DNA from: CAVUNY01 sp963843535
GTDB taxonomy: Bacteria > Chloroflexota > Anaerolineae > Anaerolineales > Anaerolineaceae
Reading direction: 5' to 3'
Length of the DNA stretch: 64,000 nucleotides
Assembly: GCA_963843535.1 (NCBI GenBank)
Contig: CAWJKU010000003.1
Coordinates: forward strand, 62,001-126,000
The notes beneath the pieces were generated by a model, which did no database searches, was not told the origin of the DNA, and worked only from the letters and a program-made list of their open reading frames with translations. Position numbers and translations under genes: made by a program. This document shows positions 17,154-26,394 of this stretch, piece after piece; position 1 is the stretch's first letter, and the number at the start of each line of letters is the position of its first letter.

Positions 17154-17984
17154 ATGAAACACCTCATTTTCATCCTGATTCTTACTCTGCTCATTTCCGG
17201 CTGCCAGATCCTGCCTCGTTTCTTGGTCACGGATACCCCGGTCCCGCCCACGGCCGCCATCACCCCTACGCCGACGCTGACCCTGCCTACTCCCTCCGCG
17301 ACCCCGCTGCCCGTGGCGCCAACGCCGACCCCGGCAAAACCCCTCTTGTTGGGCAGTCAATCCCTGTTCGAATCAAGCGCCAATCCGGAATATACCCTGA
17401 GAGTGTATTATCCCCAATTTGAGCAGAATAAAACACCCCAAATGCAGGCTTTTAACGATTTTTCGAAGCAAATGGCCAAAGAATTGATGGATTCATATCT
17501 CTCAGAGCTGGCAAAATCGCAGGTGACTCCCGATCCAAACTTCCACCCTTCCTTCATGGAGACCACTTACCAGGTCACGAACGGTACCCATGGATTATTG
17601 AGTATTTTGTTCAGGGTAGCCGATTATTGGTCCGGCGCCGCCCACCCTAACCAGTATTTCCGTGTGATGAATTTTAACCTGATCGCCGGCAAAGAAATCA
17701 TGCTTGCTGATCTTTTTTTGCCGGGATCGAATTTCATCCAGTCAATCGCCGATTACTGCATAGCTGACCTGAAGAAACAAGACCGTCTGATGTTTGAAGC
17801 TGGCGCCCAACCTGAAGCGGTTAATTACCAGAATTGGAACATTACCCCGGAAGGGCTGCAAATATCTTTCGATCCGTATCAGGTAGGCCCATATGCCTTA
17901 GGGCCGTCGACCGTGGCCGTTCCTTACACCAGCCTGAAACAAATTATTAATCCAGCAGGTCCGCTGGCGCCTTACTATCCATAA
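17154..17984 (+). CDS. Lipoprotein with DUF4163/DUF3298-like domain
   Basis: A 276-residue secreted lipoprotein. The N-terminus MKHLIFILILTLLISGC is a type II signal with lipobox ISGC, so the mature protein is anchored by its cysteine. A Thr/Pro-rich linker (TPVPPTAAITPTPTLTLPTP) of about 40 residues follows. The folded part resembles the DUF4163 plus DUF3298 pair of RsiV and PdaC-type proteins: FMETTYQVTNGTHGLLSILF, WSGAAHPNQYFRVMNFNL, then ITPEGLQISFDPYQVGPYA and GPSTVAVPYTSL. Such domains bind wall or lysozyme-like ligands. The ATG at 17154 is preceded by TATAATAGA only three bases away, so the transcript may be leaderless. It is followed seven bases later by a PIG-L gene. Confidence 0.78.
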   Translation: MKHLIFILILTLLISGCQILPRFLVTDTPVPPTAAITPTPTLTLPTPSATPLPVAPTPTPAKPLLLGSQSLFESSANPEYTLRVYYPQFEQNKTPQMQAFNDFSKQMAKELMDSYLSELAKSQVTPDPNFHPSFMETTYQVTNGTHGLLSILFRVADYWSGAAHPNQYFRVMNFNLIAGKEIMLADLFLPGSNFIQSIADYCIADLKKQDRLMFEAGAQPEAVNYQNWNITPEGLQISFDPYQVGPYALGPSTVAVPYTSLKQIINPAGPLAPYYP

Positions 17985-17991
17985 GGCCGAT

Positions 17992-18855
17992 TTGGTGAAC
18001 ACCCAGAAACGCGTCTTGCTGGCCATCCTGGCCCATCCCGATGACGAGACATTCGGCATGGGGGGTACCCTGGCGTATTATGCCAGACAGGGAGTGGAAA
18101 CGTACCTGCTATGCGCCACTCGCGGCGAAGTTGGAGACGTAGACCCCAAATTTCTCACGAGGTTTGCCACCATCGCCGAGCGGCGCGAGTCCGAGCTGCG
18201 CTGCGCCGCGGAAATATTGGGCCTTAAGGATGTATTTTTCATGGGATACCGCGATTCGGGCATGCCCAACACAGCCGACAACCACCATCCTGCTGCCCTG
18301 GCAGCTCAACCTGCCGATAAAGTCGCGGCCGAAATCGCGCATTATTTCCGTGCGCTCAAACCTCAGGTAGTGGTCACATTTGACCCGGTTGGCGGATACT
18401 ACCACCCTGACCATATCGCTATTCACAACGCCACCGTCCGCGCTTTTCATGCGGGAGAGGCGCTGCGCCAGGATTATCCGGATGTCGAAGCGCTTCCACC
18501 TTACCAGCCGCTGAAACTGTACTACCAGACATTCCCGCGAGGTTTTATGAAAGCGGCGGTCACAATCTTGAAAATATTCCGCCAGGATCCCAGGCATTTT
18601 GGCCATAACAAAGACATCGACCTGGAAGCCATCGCAAAAGTCAGCTTTCCAACGCATGCCGCGATTGAATGCCGTTCGGTTGCCAGAATAAGAAATGAAG
18701 CCAGCGCCTGTCACGCCAGCCAGGGCGGTCAGGAGATGAGCAGCGGTTTTCAGGGATGGGCGCGCCGCTTCCTGGCTACCAAAGAAACCTATATGCGCGC
18801 CTATCCCTCGGCAGCTAACGGTCTGCGAGAAATCGATTTATTTGAGGGGATTTAA
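17992..18855 (+). CDS. PIG-L family deacetylase (LmbE-like)
   Basis: The 287-residue protein is a zinc-dependent N-deacetylase of the PIG-L/LmbE family, which removes acetyl groups from N-acetylglucosamine conjugates. HPDDE at residues 15-19 supplies the metal and catalytic residues. GGTLAYYARQGVETYLLCAT is the following helix-strand, the family's R-x2-E-x3-A helix appears as RRESELRCAAEILG, and GGYYHPDHIAIH provides the third metal-ligand motif. It could act in low-molecular-weight thiol or cell-envelope metabolism. The frame begins at TTG 17992 with a GTG at 17995 as an alternative; neither has a good ribosome site. It follows the lipoprotein gene by seven bases and is closed by a hairpin terminator. 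Confidence 0.85.
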   Translation: MVNTQKRVLLAILAHPDDETFGMGGTLAYYARQGVETYLLCATRGEVGDVDPKFLTRFATIAERRESELRCAAEILGLKDVFFMGYRDSGMPNTADNHHPAALAAQPADKVAAEIAHYFRALKPQVVVTFDPVGGYYHPDHIAIHNATVRAFHAGEALRQDYPDVEALPPYQPLKLYYQTFPRGFMKAAVTILKIFRQDPRHFGHNKDIDLEAIAKVSFPTHAAIECRSVARIRNEASACHASQGGQEMSSGFQGWARRFLATKETYMRAYPSAANGLREIDLFEGI

Positions 18856-18863
18856 TGTTGAAT

Positions 18864-18917
18864 AAAAAGAGTTGTCCTCGCCGCTGGCAAGGACAACTCT
18901 TTTATTTAATTTTTCTA
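18864..18917. terminator. Bidirectional terminator
   Basis: AAGAGTTGTCC and GGACAACTCTT form a perfect stem around TCGCCGCTGGCAA, followed by TTATTTAATTTTT on the plus side and by an A-rich run on the other. It separates the PIG-L gene from the convergent small membrane gene. Confidence 0.85.
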
Positions 18918-19118
18918 CCTATTTGTCTTAATTTTCAACAGCTTGTAAATCGGGCAGAAACCGGTCGCGGCGGTGAGCAGGATAATTACACCCAGGGCCA
19001 GGAGAACAATCCCCAGAGTACCCTGGACGATGCCAGCGATCCCAAAATAAAACAGGATAACGCCAAGAATGGCCCGAATCATGCGATCCAACCCCAATTC
19101 ATTCACTTCCAGCTTCAT
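18915..19118 (-). CDS. DUF2892 (YgaP-like) small membrane protein
   Basis: The 67-residue protein matches the DUF2892 membrane hairpin: MKLEVNELGLDRMIRAILG, then two helices (VILFYFGIAGIVQGTLGIVL and ALGVIILLTAATGFCPIYKL) and a basic tail. The family signature around ATGFCPxYxLL is intact, including its cysteine. These proteins form the transmembrane part of YgaP-type rhodaneses or stand alone; a role in sulfur or inner-membrane stress is suspected but not known. AGGAG lies about seven bases before the ATG. It is monocistronic; 148 bases of AT-rich DNA with no other feature separate it from clpB on the left. Confidence 0.82.
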   Translation of the reverse strand: MKLEVNELGLDRMIRAILGVILFYFGIAGIVQGTLGIVLLALGVIILLTAATGFCPIYKLLKIKTNR

Positions 19119-19266
19119 ATCTAACTCCTTTGTCCGATCAACAGGAAAATTTTTATGTTCAGCTATATTTGATGCTCGTTAGTTAATGAAGTTACAGAAA
19201 ATCTGGGGGTTGGCCTTTTTGGATTCGGTCTGCATCTAGACACAAAAATAGTGAGTTTACGGTAGA

Positions 19267-21858
19267 TCAAGCCACGACCTCGCCTTCAACCACCGCGCTG
19301 AAGACCAATCCCTCGCTCCCCCTGTCTACCAGGACGGTTTCTCCCGGGCGGAATTCACCTGCCAGCAGGTGCAGGGCCAGCGGATCTTGCAGCTCACGCT
19401 GAATGGACCGCTTGAGCGGACGGGCGCCGAAATCGGGGTCGTAACCCACGTCTGCCAGGTATTGGCGGGCATTTTCCGTAACTTCCATTTTCAACCCGCG
19501 TGACTTGAGCAGCTCCTCCACGTGGCGCAGCTGGATCTCAACGATCCGGGCCAGGTGGCTGCGGTCGAGCGGGTGGAAGATCACAATTTCATCGATCCGG
19601 TTGAGAAATTCCGGCCGGAAGTGAGCTTGAAGCACGCGGTTCAGGGACTCGCGTTGAACCTCATCCGGGTTGTGCATCCACAGCTCGCTGCCCAGGTTGC
19701 TGGTCATGATCACCATCGTATTGCGGAAATCCACCGTCCGCCCATGGCCATCGGTCAGGCGGCCATCGTCCAACAACTGGAGCAGGACGTTAAACACTTC
19801 GGCGTGCGCTTTTTCAATTTCATCAAACAGCACCACGCTGTAAGGGCGCCGGCGAACCGCTTCCGTCAGCTGGCCGCCTTCATCATAACCCACATAACCC
19901 GGAGGCGCCCCTACCAGGCGCGAAACGGTGTGTTTCTCCTGGTACTCGCTCATATCGATCCGGATCATGGCGCGTTCGTCATCAAATAAAAATTCAGCCA
20001 GCGCCCGGGCAAGCTCGGTCTTGCCAACCCCGGTAGGACCCATGAAGATGAACGAGCCGATTGGCCGGTTGGGGTCCTGCAGGCCAGAGCGAGCCCGACG
20101 CACGGCGTTTGAGACCACGCGCAGCGCCTCATCTTGCCCGACGACCCTTTGGTGCAGCCGTTCTTCCATGTGGATCAGCTTTTGCGTTTCGCCTTCCAGC
20201 AGCCGCGAAACAGGGATATGCGTCCAGCGTGAAATTACCTCGGCAATTTCCTCGGCATCCACCTCTTCCTTCAGGAGCGCGCCCTCACCCTGCAGCTGCA
20301 TCAGCCGTTTTTCAGCAGTCGCCTGCTTTTCGGACAGCTCGCGCAAGGTGCCGTAACGCAGCCGGGCGGCGGTGGCCAGATCCGCTTTGCGTTCTGACTG
20401 ATCCATTTCTACCTGGGCTTTATCGATTTGCTCCTTGATAGAGCGCAGCTCCGCGATGGCCTCTTTTTCGGTTTGCCAGCGGGTGCTGAGCTGCGCGGAT
20501 TTTTCGCGCAAGTCTGCCAGCAGCTGTTCCAGCTTTTCAAGGCGTTCGTGGGAAGCCTTGTCTTTTTCTTTTTGCAGCGCCTGGCGCTCGATTTCGAGCT
20601 GCATCATCTCGCGGTCCACTTCATCTAATGGCAGAGGTTTGGAGTCGATCTCTGTGCGCAGGCGAGCAGCGGATTCATCGATCAGGTCGATGGCTTTATC
20701 CGGCAAATGCCGGTCGGAGATGTAGCGGTGAGAAAGGGTAGCCGCGGCAATCACGGCCGCATCGGTGATACGCACCCCATGGTGTACCTCATAACGCGAC
20801 TTGAGACCGCGCAGAATGCTGATCGTATCCTCAACTGACGGTTCTTCCACCAATACCGGTTGAAAACGCCTTTCCAACGCAGGATCCTTCTCCACATACT
20901 TTCGATATTCGTCGATAGTTGTCGCTCCGACCAGATGCAGTTCTCCACGGGCCAGCATCGGTTTTAGCATATTGCTGGCATCCATGGCGCCTTCGGCTGC
21001 GCCCGCCCCTACCACTGTATGCATTTCGTCGACAAAGAGGATAATTTCGCCTTCTGCCGTTTGTATGTCTTTCAAAACGGCCTTCAAACGCTCCTCAAAT
21101 TCGCCCCGGTATTTTGCCCCGGCGATTAAGGCGCCCATATCCAGTTGGATAAGGCGTTTGCGTTTCAGGCCTTCTGGTACGTCGCCGTTGACGATACGCT
21201 GCGCCAGACCTTCCACAATGGCAGTTTTTCCCACGCCAGGATCGCCGATCAACGCCGGGTTATTCTTGGTGCGCCGGGAAAGGATCTGAACAATCCGCCG
21301 GATTTCTTCATCCCGGCCGATCACCGGGTCGAGTTTACCCTGGCGGGCCATGGCAGTCAGGTCTTTGCCATATTTTTCGAGGGCCTGGTAGGTTTCTTCC
21401 GGATTTTGCGATGTAACGCGCTGCGAGCCGCGCACGGCTGCCAAAGATTTAAGGATGGCGTCCTTGGAAAGGCCGAATTGGTTGAGGCGTTTGCCTTCTG
21501 GCGATTCGGTTAATCCTAGTAGCAGATGCTCGGTTGAAACATATTCATCCTGCATCCCTTTGGCATAGCGTTCGGCTGCTGAAAGCACATCGGATGTCCC
21601 TCGTGAAAGGCTGGCGTCGCCAGCTCCACCCCCGTAAACCTTGGGGCGGTTTTCCAATTCGCGGCGCAGTTCTTCGGATATCGCCGTGACACTCCCTGAT
21701 ACTTTGGTGACCACCGCGGGAACCACGCCTTCTTCTTGCTGGAGTAATGCCAGCAGCAAATGCGCCGGTTCAATGGTCTGATGGTTCAGATCGCGGGCCA
21801 GCTGCTGTGCTTGAAAAAGGGCTTCTTGTGCTTTTTGGGTGAACTTATCGAGGTTCAT
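19267..21858 (-). CDS. clpB: ATP-dependent disaggregase ClpB
   Basis: The 863-residue protein is a full-length Hsp100 chaperone that rescues aggregated proteins together with DnaK. Domains in order are a Clp N-domain pair (MNLDKFTQKAQEALFQAQQL to about 145), the first AAA+ module with Walker A GDPGVGKT at residues 205-212, a coiled-coil M-domain (about 400-530, rich in E/K/Q heptads), and the second AAA+ module with GPTGVGKTELARALAEFLFD and LFDEIEKAH. A C-terminal small domain ends GARPLKRSIQRELQDPLALH. A GGAGGT ribosome site lies just before the ATG. I find no CIRCE or HrcA-type inverted repeat upstream, so heat control is not evident. No dnaK or grpE lies in the window. Confidence 0.96.
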   Translation of the reverse strand: MNLDKFTQKAQEALFQAQQLARDLNHQTIEPAHLLLALLQQEEGVVPAVVTKVSGSVTAISEELRRELENRPKVYGGGAGDASLSRGTSDVLSAAERYAKGMQDEYVSTEHLLLGLTESPEGKRLNQFGLSKDAILKSLAAVRGSQRVTSQNPEETYQALEKYGKDLTAMARQGKLDPVIGRDEEIRRIVQILSRRTKNNPALIGDPGVGKTAIVEGLAQRIVNGDVPEGLKRKRLIQLDMGALIAGAKYRGEFEERLKAVLKDIQTAEGEIILFVDEMHTVVGAGAAEGAMDASNMLKPMLARGELHLVGATTIDEYRKYVEKDPALERRFQPVLVEEPSVEDTISILRGLKSRYEVHHGVRITDAAVIAAATLSHRYISDRHLPDKAIDLIDESAARLRTEIDSKPLPLDEVDREMMQLEIERQALQKEKDKASHERLEKLEQLLADLREKSAQLSTRWQTEKEAIAELRSIKEQIDKAQVEMDQSERKADLATAARLRYGTLRELSEKQATAEKRLMQLQGEGALLKEEVDAEEIAEVISRWTHIPVSRLLEGETQKLIHMEERLHQRVVGQDEALRVVSNAVRRARSGLQDPNRPIGSFIFMGPTGVGKTELARALAEFLFDDERAMIRIDMSEYQEKHTVSRLVGAPPGYVGYDEGGQLTEAVRRRPYSVVLFDEIEKAHAEVFNVLLQLLDDGRLTDGHGRTVDFRNTMVIMTSNLGSELWMHNPDEVQRESLNRVLQAHFRPEFLNRIDEIVIFHPLDRSHLARIVEIQLRHVEELLKSRGLKMEVTENARQYLADVGYDPDFGARPLKRSIQRELQDPLALHLLAGEFRPGETVLVDRGSEGLVFSAVVEGEVVA

Positions 21859-22055
21859 CTTTCACCTCCTGAAATAAAACAGTAATTCTGTCAGGTGAAC
21901 ACCCGTTATACACACGGGGAATCCTACTAGGAAACCGCTGGATGACTCCGGCATGCACCCTGACTCACAGATCATACCCTTTTCATGTTGGAAAGATGTA
22001 AATGATTTATTAGAAGGATATCTGAAGGAGGCGAAAAAGTCGCTCGCGTTGTCGA

Positions 22056-22167
22056 GGACCACGTATAATGAGAACCCGTCATCGCGAACTGCCTAAAGGG
22101 CAGTGAAGCAATCTTTTTACCATAAGATTGCTTCGCTTCGCTCGCAATGACCGATTCATCATATAAG
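22056..22167. repeat. Dispersed palindromic repeat, copy 2
   Basis: This copy is in opposite orientation to the element at 5857-5970. Arms are GTCATCGCGA and CGCTCGCAATGAC, with GTGAAGCAATC and GATTGCTTCG inside. The shared flank ATTCATCATATAAG is on the right and GGACCACGTA on the left. A further partial flank (GACCACGTAAAATGATT) recurs just downstream at about 22180-22196. It lies in the 400-base gap between clpB and the hydrogenase protease gene; I see no gene in the remainder. Confidence 0.85.
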
Positions 22168-22261
22168 CTGGTCGGACTGACGGCGACCACGTAAAATGAT
22201 TTTCCCTTTGTGACCTTTGTGGTGAATTTTCAAAAAAGAATAATGGCGAACGCTTATTTTT

Positions 22262-22789
22262 TTATCCGCTCAAAATGCGGCTCAAGGCATTGGCAACGCG
22301 CAGAGCCGCTCGCTGAACGGGAAGAGAGACCGGCTGGTCAAAACCGGTGTGGGCTACCTGGATCCCTAAGATAGAAAAATTGCAGCTTGTTTCAGACACC
22401 AGGTAGCGCCCAAACATGGTTAGGGGCAGTCCGTGGGTGGCGGCGCCGGCAGCGCTGACTTCAGCCAGCTCAAGCCAGGTGATCTGCCCGGGCGAACCGT
22501 TCAGGCGAGCCGCATCCACCACCAACACCCAGTCAGGTCTGAAACGCGTGATAGAAGAAGTAAAGTTTTCGGGTGCCGGACCTGTCTCCAGGACCAACAC
22601 CCGTTGATCATCCAACGCATATTTTTGCAATGCACGCGCAACAACCAAACCCGCCGCATCATCGCCGGCGAGTTCGTTCCCCACCCCCACCACGACTATG
22701 CGAAAATCTGGGTTTTCACCTTTAATGGTCTGTATCTGCCGGTTGAGCCAAACGCGCCATGAGCGCCTGGATATCTTCATCTCGTCCAT
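22262..22789 (-). CDS. [NiFe] hydrogenase maturation protease (HycI/HybD family)
   Basis: The 175-residue protein is the endopeptidase that removes the C-terminal extension of the hydrogenase large subunit after nickel insertion. It has the family start VVVGVGNELAGDDAAGLVV, whose Asp and Glu bind nickel during recognition, a middle LVVDAARLNGSPGQI with the second conserved acidic residue, and the His-bearing THGLPLTMFG typical of the HycI/group 4 subtype. It is the last gene of the hydrogenase operon. Its start overlaps the preceding ferredoxin-like gene by 68 bases; no later ATG suits. The matched large subunit here does have a cleavable tail after DPCFSCNDR, which fits. Confidence 0.88.
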   Translation of the reverse strand: MDEMKISRRSWRVWLNRQIQTIKGENPDFRIVVVGVGNELAGDDAAGLVVARALQKYALDDQRVLVLETGPAPENFTSSITRFRPDWVLVVDAARLNGSPGQITWLELAEVSAAGAATHGLPLTMFGRYLVSETSCNFSILGIQVAHTGFDQPVSLPVQRAALRVANALSRILSG

Positions 22790-23138
22790 AATATACCGAA
22801 AACGGCTCTTTATTCACTGAGGCCAGCTCCCAATCTTCCGCAGACATGCCCAGGCAGTCGAACCGGCAGCTTTCCACGCACTGAGCGCAGTATGTGCAGC
22901 GGTCGGCATGGTAGCGCATGACGAATCGTTTGGCAACCTTATCGACCACCAGCAGCTCAATCGCATCTGCCGGGCAGTCTTTCACACAGAGCTGGCAGCC
23001 AGAGCATTTGGCTGGGTCATAGATCAATTTCCCGCGCAGCCGCACAGGACTTGGATACTTCTTAAATGGATAGGTCTCTGTGATTGGTTTCTTAAACAAA
23101 GAGCTAACAATATCACTGAGCATGGATCCGATTGTCAT
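22722..23138 (-). CDS. Ferredoxin-like hydrogenase subunit (NuoI/MbhN-like)
   Basis: The 138-residue subunit carries two [4Fe-4S] clusters that pass electrons to the small subunit. Cysteines 45, 48, 51 and 55 form the first CxxCxxCxxxC set (CSGCQLCVKDCP), and 81, 84, 87 and 91 the second (CTYCAQCVESC). An amphipathic N-terminus resembles the NuoI membrane-attachment helix. It lies 68 bases after the NuoH-like gene and overlaps the protease gene that follows. The most likely electron donor is soluble ferredoxin, since no NADH-binding NuoEFG genes are present. Confidence 0.9.
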   Translation of the reverse strand: MTIGSMLSDIVSSLFKKPITETYPFKKYPSPVRLRGKLIYDPAKCSGCQLCVKDCPADAIELLVVDKVAKRFVMRYHADRCTYCAQCVESCRFDCLGMSAEDWELASVNKEPFSVYYGRDEDIQALMARLAQPADTDH

Positions 23139-23206
23139 GGCTCTACCTCATTAAATCCTGCTACTACCTATTATCACTTTGCCTTAAATGATTCTACCAC
23201 AGCGGT

Positions 23207-24142
23207 TTAGAGAACCGGGTTAAGCGACCGTCCCACCAGGATTGCTAAAAGCTGCACGAGGGCTAAAATCGCGCCTACCCGCCACCACAGCCCCACCGTT
23301 TGATCGATGCGCAGCCGGGCAAACAGGGATTGCAATCCGGCGGTCAACAGCAGCAGCACCCCCACTTTGAGCACGAATTCCAACGGGTTGCTCAAGCCGC
23401 CCAGATAAAAAGCCGCGACCATTGTCAGACCAACCACCAGTTCAACATCCCGGCCAATCTTGAAAATTGCCAGGCCGCGCCCGCTGTATTCGGTCAGTGC
23501 GCCGGATACAATTTCGGTTTCCGCTTCAGGGGCATCGAACGGCGGGAGCTCTAATTTTCCCATTAACCCGATAATCGCTACCAGAAAGCCGATCGGCTGG
23601 GTCAAGATCATCCACCAGTTCTGACTGGCGACCACGTTGATAAAACCGATATCCCAACTGCCCGCGGCGATCGCAGGTCCGAGCAGAGCCAGCAAGAATG
23701 GGGCCTCATAAGAAAATAGCTGTGTCAAGGCTCGGGTCGCGCCCAGCAGGGAAAACCGGTCGAGCGTGTTGGCCCCTGCCAGGCCGGTGCATAAAGTCAT
23801 CATGCTCAGCAGGTAGAGTGACACCACCAGGTCGCCGCGAAAGGAGTAAGCCGGGCCGAAACCGAACATTGGCACGTACAATGCCGCCGTCATTGCACCA
23901 GCCAGGGCAACGATCGGCAGCGCGATGAACAATCCTGCATGCACGCCCACCGGAATGATCTCTTCCTTGGCCAGAAGCTTAAGAAAATCAGCCAGCGGTT
24001 GGAACCAGCGCGGACCCAGCCGGTTTTGAAAGCGAGCTATCAGCTTGCGATCAACCCACTCAAAGAACAGCCCGCTCAACAGCAGGAATACCCCGCCAGG
24101 AAATACCAGCAAAGCGAGAATGGGATTAAAAATTACGTTCAT
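23207..24142 (-). CDS. Membrane subunit of group 4 hydrogenase (NuoH/MbhM-like)
   Basis: The 311-residue subunit has about eight helices and anchors the peripheral arm to the proton- or sodium-translocating module. Characteristic stretches are FFEWVDRKLIARFQNRLGPR after helix 1, FLKLLAKEEIIPV, ATRALTQLFSYEAPFLLALL, and the acidic loop PPFDAPEAETEIVSGALTEY, which in complex I and hydrogenases links quinone or cluster chemistry to the channel. Its start overlaps the stop of the large-subunit gene by four bases, a sign of coupled translation. Compared with true NuoH the quinone-site residues are not needed, in line with a hydrogen-evolving enzyme. Confidence 0.9.
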   Translation of the reverse strand: MNVIFNPILALLVFPGGVFLLLSGLFFEWVDRKLIARFQNRLGPRWFQPLADFLKLLAKEEIIPVGVHAGLFIALPIVALAGAMTAALYVPMFGFGPAYSFRGDLVVSLYLLSMMTLCTGLAGANTLDRFSLLGATRALTQLFSYEAPFLLALLGPAIAAGSWDIGFINVVASQNWWMILTQPIGFLVAIIGLMGKLELPPFDAPEAETEIVSGALTEYSGRGLAIFKIGRDVELVVGLTMVAAFYLGGLSNPLEFVLKVGVLLLLTAGLQSLFARLRIDQTVGLWWRVGAILALVQLLAILVGRSLNPVL

Positions 24143-25327
24143 CGGTTATTTTCGATTCCCTTTTGACGGAATTCTTCCCACGACAGGTGCTCGTCATTCC
24201 CGGCTCGCCGGATGGTTACCGACCGGTCGTTGCACGAAAAACACGGATCGATCCCTGCCAGCATCATCGGCATATCTGCCAGGTTGTGCCCGACCGCCAG
24301 GTTAATGACCGAAGCCCAGTTGCATAGGCTCGGGGTGCGTACTTTCACCCGGTCAGGCTTATCGCCGCCGCCGCTCTTAATGTAATAAAACAGCTCACCC
24401 CGCGGAGCTTCCACCCGGCTGATCACTTCCCCCTCCGGGATGCGCCGCGGCACTCTGGCGATTAGATCTCCTGGGGGGAGATGATCGAGAATTTCACGAA
24501 TCAGACGGTAGGTTTCAAACAGTTCATTCAAACGGACGACAAACCGCGCCTCCAAGATCGCCGTGCGTGGCAACCTGGATTTTCACCGGAAAATCGACAT
24601 ACGCGGCATACGGGGCATCCACGCGAATATCCTTTGCCACGCCAGAGGCGCGCGCCGTCGGACCAGTGGCATCCAATTTCACCGCCTGTTCGTTGGACAT
24701 CAGGCCGATGTGCCGCGTGCGCCCGAGGAAGGTTTCATCTGAGGTAACCACCTTGAGATAATAATGCGTGCGCTCTTCAAGGTAATCCATTCCCCGCCGG
24801 ATCATATCGATCTGTTTTTCATCCACATCGTACTTGACACCCCCCAGGCTGTTAACCGAATAATTTACCCGGTTCCCGCTCAGGTTCTCCAGAATATCCA
24901 TCACCGTTTCTCGATCTCGCCAGGAGTACATGAACAGGGTATCGAAACCGCCTTCATGGGCGATCACCCCCAACCATAACAGGTGGCTGTGAATGCGTTC
25001 CAGCTCAAGATACAGGGTGCGGATGGCCTGGGCGCGGGGTGGGATGGTCACATTCGCCAGCTTTTCTACCCCAATGACATAGGCTGAAGAATGGGTATGC
25101 GAGCAGATTCCGCAAATGCGTTCCAGCAGGTAAATATTCTGGATCCAGGTTCGATCTTCGGTGCCTTTTTCGATCCCGCGGTGCACGTAGCCCAACCGGA
25201 TCGACGCCCCGGTGACTACCTCGCCATCTACAATGAATTCAAAGTGACCGGGTTCCTTTAACGCCGGGTGCTGCGGACCAATCGGGACGATAAATTTATT
25301 GGCTTTTGGTAATGCTTCCACGGTCAA
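24139..25327 (-). CDS. [NiFe] hydrogenase large subunit, group 4 (NuoD/MbhL-like), frameshifted
   Basis: This is the catalytic subunit. Cys72 and Cys75 (RICGIC) near the N-terminus and DPCFSC near the C-terminus are the four nickel ligands, which separates it from NuoD of complex I, where they are lost. It is therefore a true hydrogenase. The reading frame breaks at about 24552: dropping one base turns HGDLGGAV into HGDLEARFVVRLNELFETYR and joins the two parts into about 396 residues. After DPCFSCNDR, a 27-residue extension (SVTIRRAGN...) remains, the expected substrate of the maturation protease encoded downstream. The gene overlaps the NuoC-like gene upstream and the NuoH-like gene downstream by four bases each. 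Confidence 0.92.
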
Positions 25328-25875
25328 TCCTCCTTGATCGGCGGGAGCATCTCCGCCCCGGTAAATGATTTGCGCATCGGGTACACTTCATCCGGCCAAT
25401 CATCGGGCAGGAGCAGCTTCGAGGTGCTTGGCGTTCCCACCACCTTGATCCCGTACATTTCCGCCAACTCGCGTTCATATAATGTCGCAGCCGGGATAAT
25501 CGAACAGATACTGGGGATCACCGCGAAGGAATATCGCACCCCGGTGCGCAAGGTGACGATCGCGGCTTTGTGGCAAAAATGATACAGAATTTCAATGGAG
25601 CCTTCAGGCACCACTGCGCTGCCGATCACCTGGGGTTCAGTCGCAAGCCGCGACCACTGCTTATCTTCAGGGGACGGCGCGTGGCTGCCAGGACGGTCCA
25701 ACCCGGTGATCGCAGTTAGATATCCCCACTGGGCATCGATGATTGCCCGCACCGCATCTTCGAGGTTGGCCGGCAAGATGGTCACATCCAACCGGTCGGG
25801 AGCAGGGTGGGTTGAAATCAACGAAAATGACTTCAATATCCCTTCAGCTTTGGCTAACGCTTCCTCAGTAATCAT
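25324..25875 (-). CDS. NuoC-like hydrogenase subunit (MbhK/EchD type)
   Basis: The 183-residue subunit has the 30-kDa respiratory subunit fold: YLTAITGLDRPG in the first strand region, EILYHFCHKAAIVTLRT in the middle, and the signature YERELAEMYGIKVVGTPSTS, equal to the E-R-E-x2-D-x-F-G-I motif with Tyr for Phe. The final LLLPDDWPDEVYPMRKSF is the conserved closing segment that packs on the large subunit. Its stop overlaps the large-subunit start by four bases. It lacks the long N-terminal extension of HycE-type fusions, so the two are separate chains here. Confidence 0.88.
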   Translation of the reverse strand: MITEEALAKAEGILKSFSLISTHPAPDRLDVTILPANLEDAVRAIIDAQWGYLTAITGLDRPGSHAPSPEDKQWSRLATEPQVIGSAVVPEGSIEILYHFCHKAAIVTLRTGVRYSFAVIPSICSIIPAATLYERELAEMYGIKVVGTPSTSKLLLPDDWPDEVYPMRKSFTGAEMLPPIKED

Positions 25876-25885
25876 TGCTTCACCT

Positions 25886-26347
25886 TTATTTTGCTTTCAA
25901 GCTTTCCAGCAGCTGAGCGACCCCATAAATGATCGCCTCCGGTCGCGGCGGGCAGCCCGGGATAAACACGTTGACCGGCAGCACGTCATCGATCATCCCA
26001 ACAATATTGTAGCAGCCCTGAAATATTCCTCCCGAGGTTCCACAGGAGCCGACCGCCACCACGAACTTCGGATCAGGCATCTGCTCATAGACGCGCAGCA
26101 GGCGTTCCCTGGCCAGGCGCGTCACTGGACCGGTGCATATCAAAACATCCGCATGGCGTGGGCTGCCCTGCAGCTTGACGCCAAAACGCTCAAGATCGTA
26201 GCGCGGGGTCAAGGTCGCCAGAATTTCGATGTCGCAGCCGTTGCAGGATCCGCTGTTGAAGTGCACCAGCCAGGGTGAATTGATCCTCGCCCAGGTTTTC
26301 ACCTTATCCATGGCCATTTTCCAGGGTGTACTGACCTTTAATTCCAT
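25886..26347 (-). CDS. Hydrogenase small subunit (NuoB/MbhJ-like)
   Basis: The 153-residue subunit holds the proximal [4Fe-4S] cluster next to the active site. The four ligands are visible: Cys35 and Cys38 (GSCNGCD), Cys102 (VGSCGTSGG) and Cys132 (PGCPPRPEAI). An N-terminal strand (WARINSPWLVHFNSGSCNGC) is typical of group 4 enzymes. The gene begins 47 bases after a small membrane gene and ends ten bases before the NuoC-like gene. The ATG has a GGAGAAAA ribosome site just upstream. Confidence 0.92.
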   Translation of the reverse strand: MELKVSTPWKMAMDKVKTWARINSPWLVHFNSGSCNGCDIEILATLTPRYDLERFGVKLQGSPRHADVLICTGPVTRLARERLLRVYEQMPDPKFVVAVGSCGTSGGIFQGCYNIVGMIDDVLPVNVFIPGCPPRPEAIIYGVAQLLESLKAK

Positions 26348-26394
26348 GTTTTCTCCATTTCCGGGGCGTAGAACTCACCCCGAAACCTGACTGA

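Noticed and set aside
21859..22055. CIRCE element for HrcA control of clpB
   Set aside because: No TTAGCACTC-N9-GAGTGCTAA or close variant is present in the leader.
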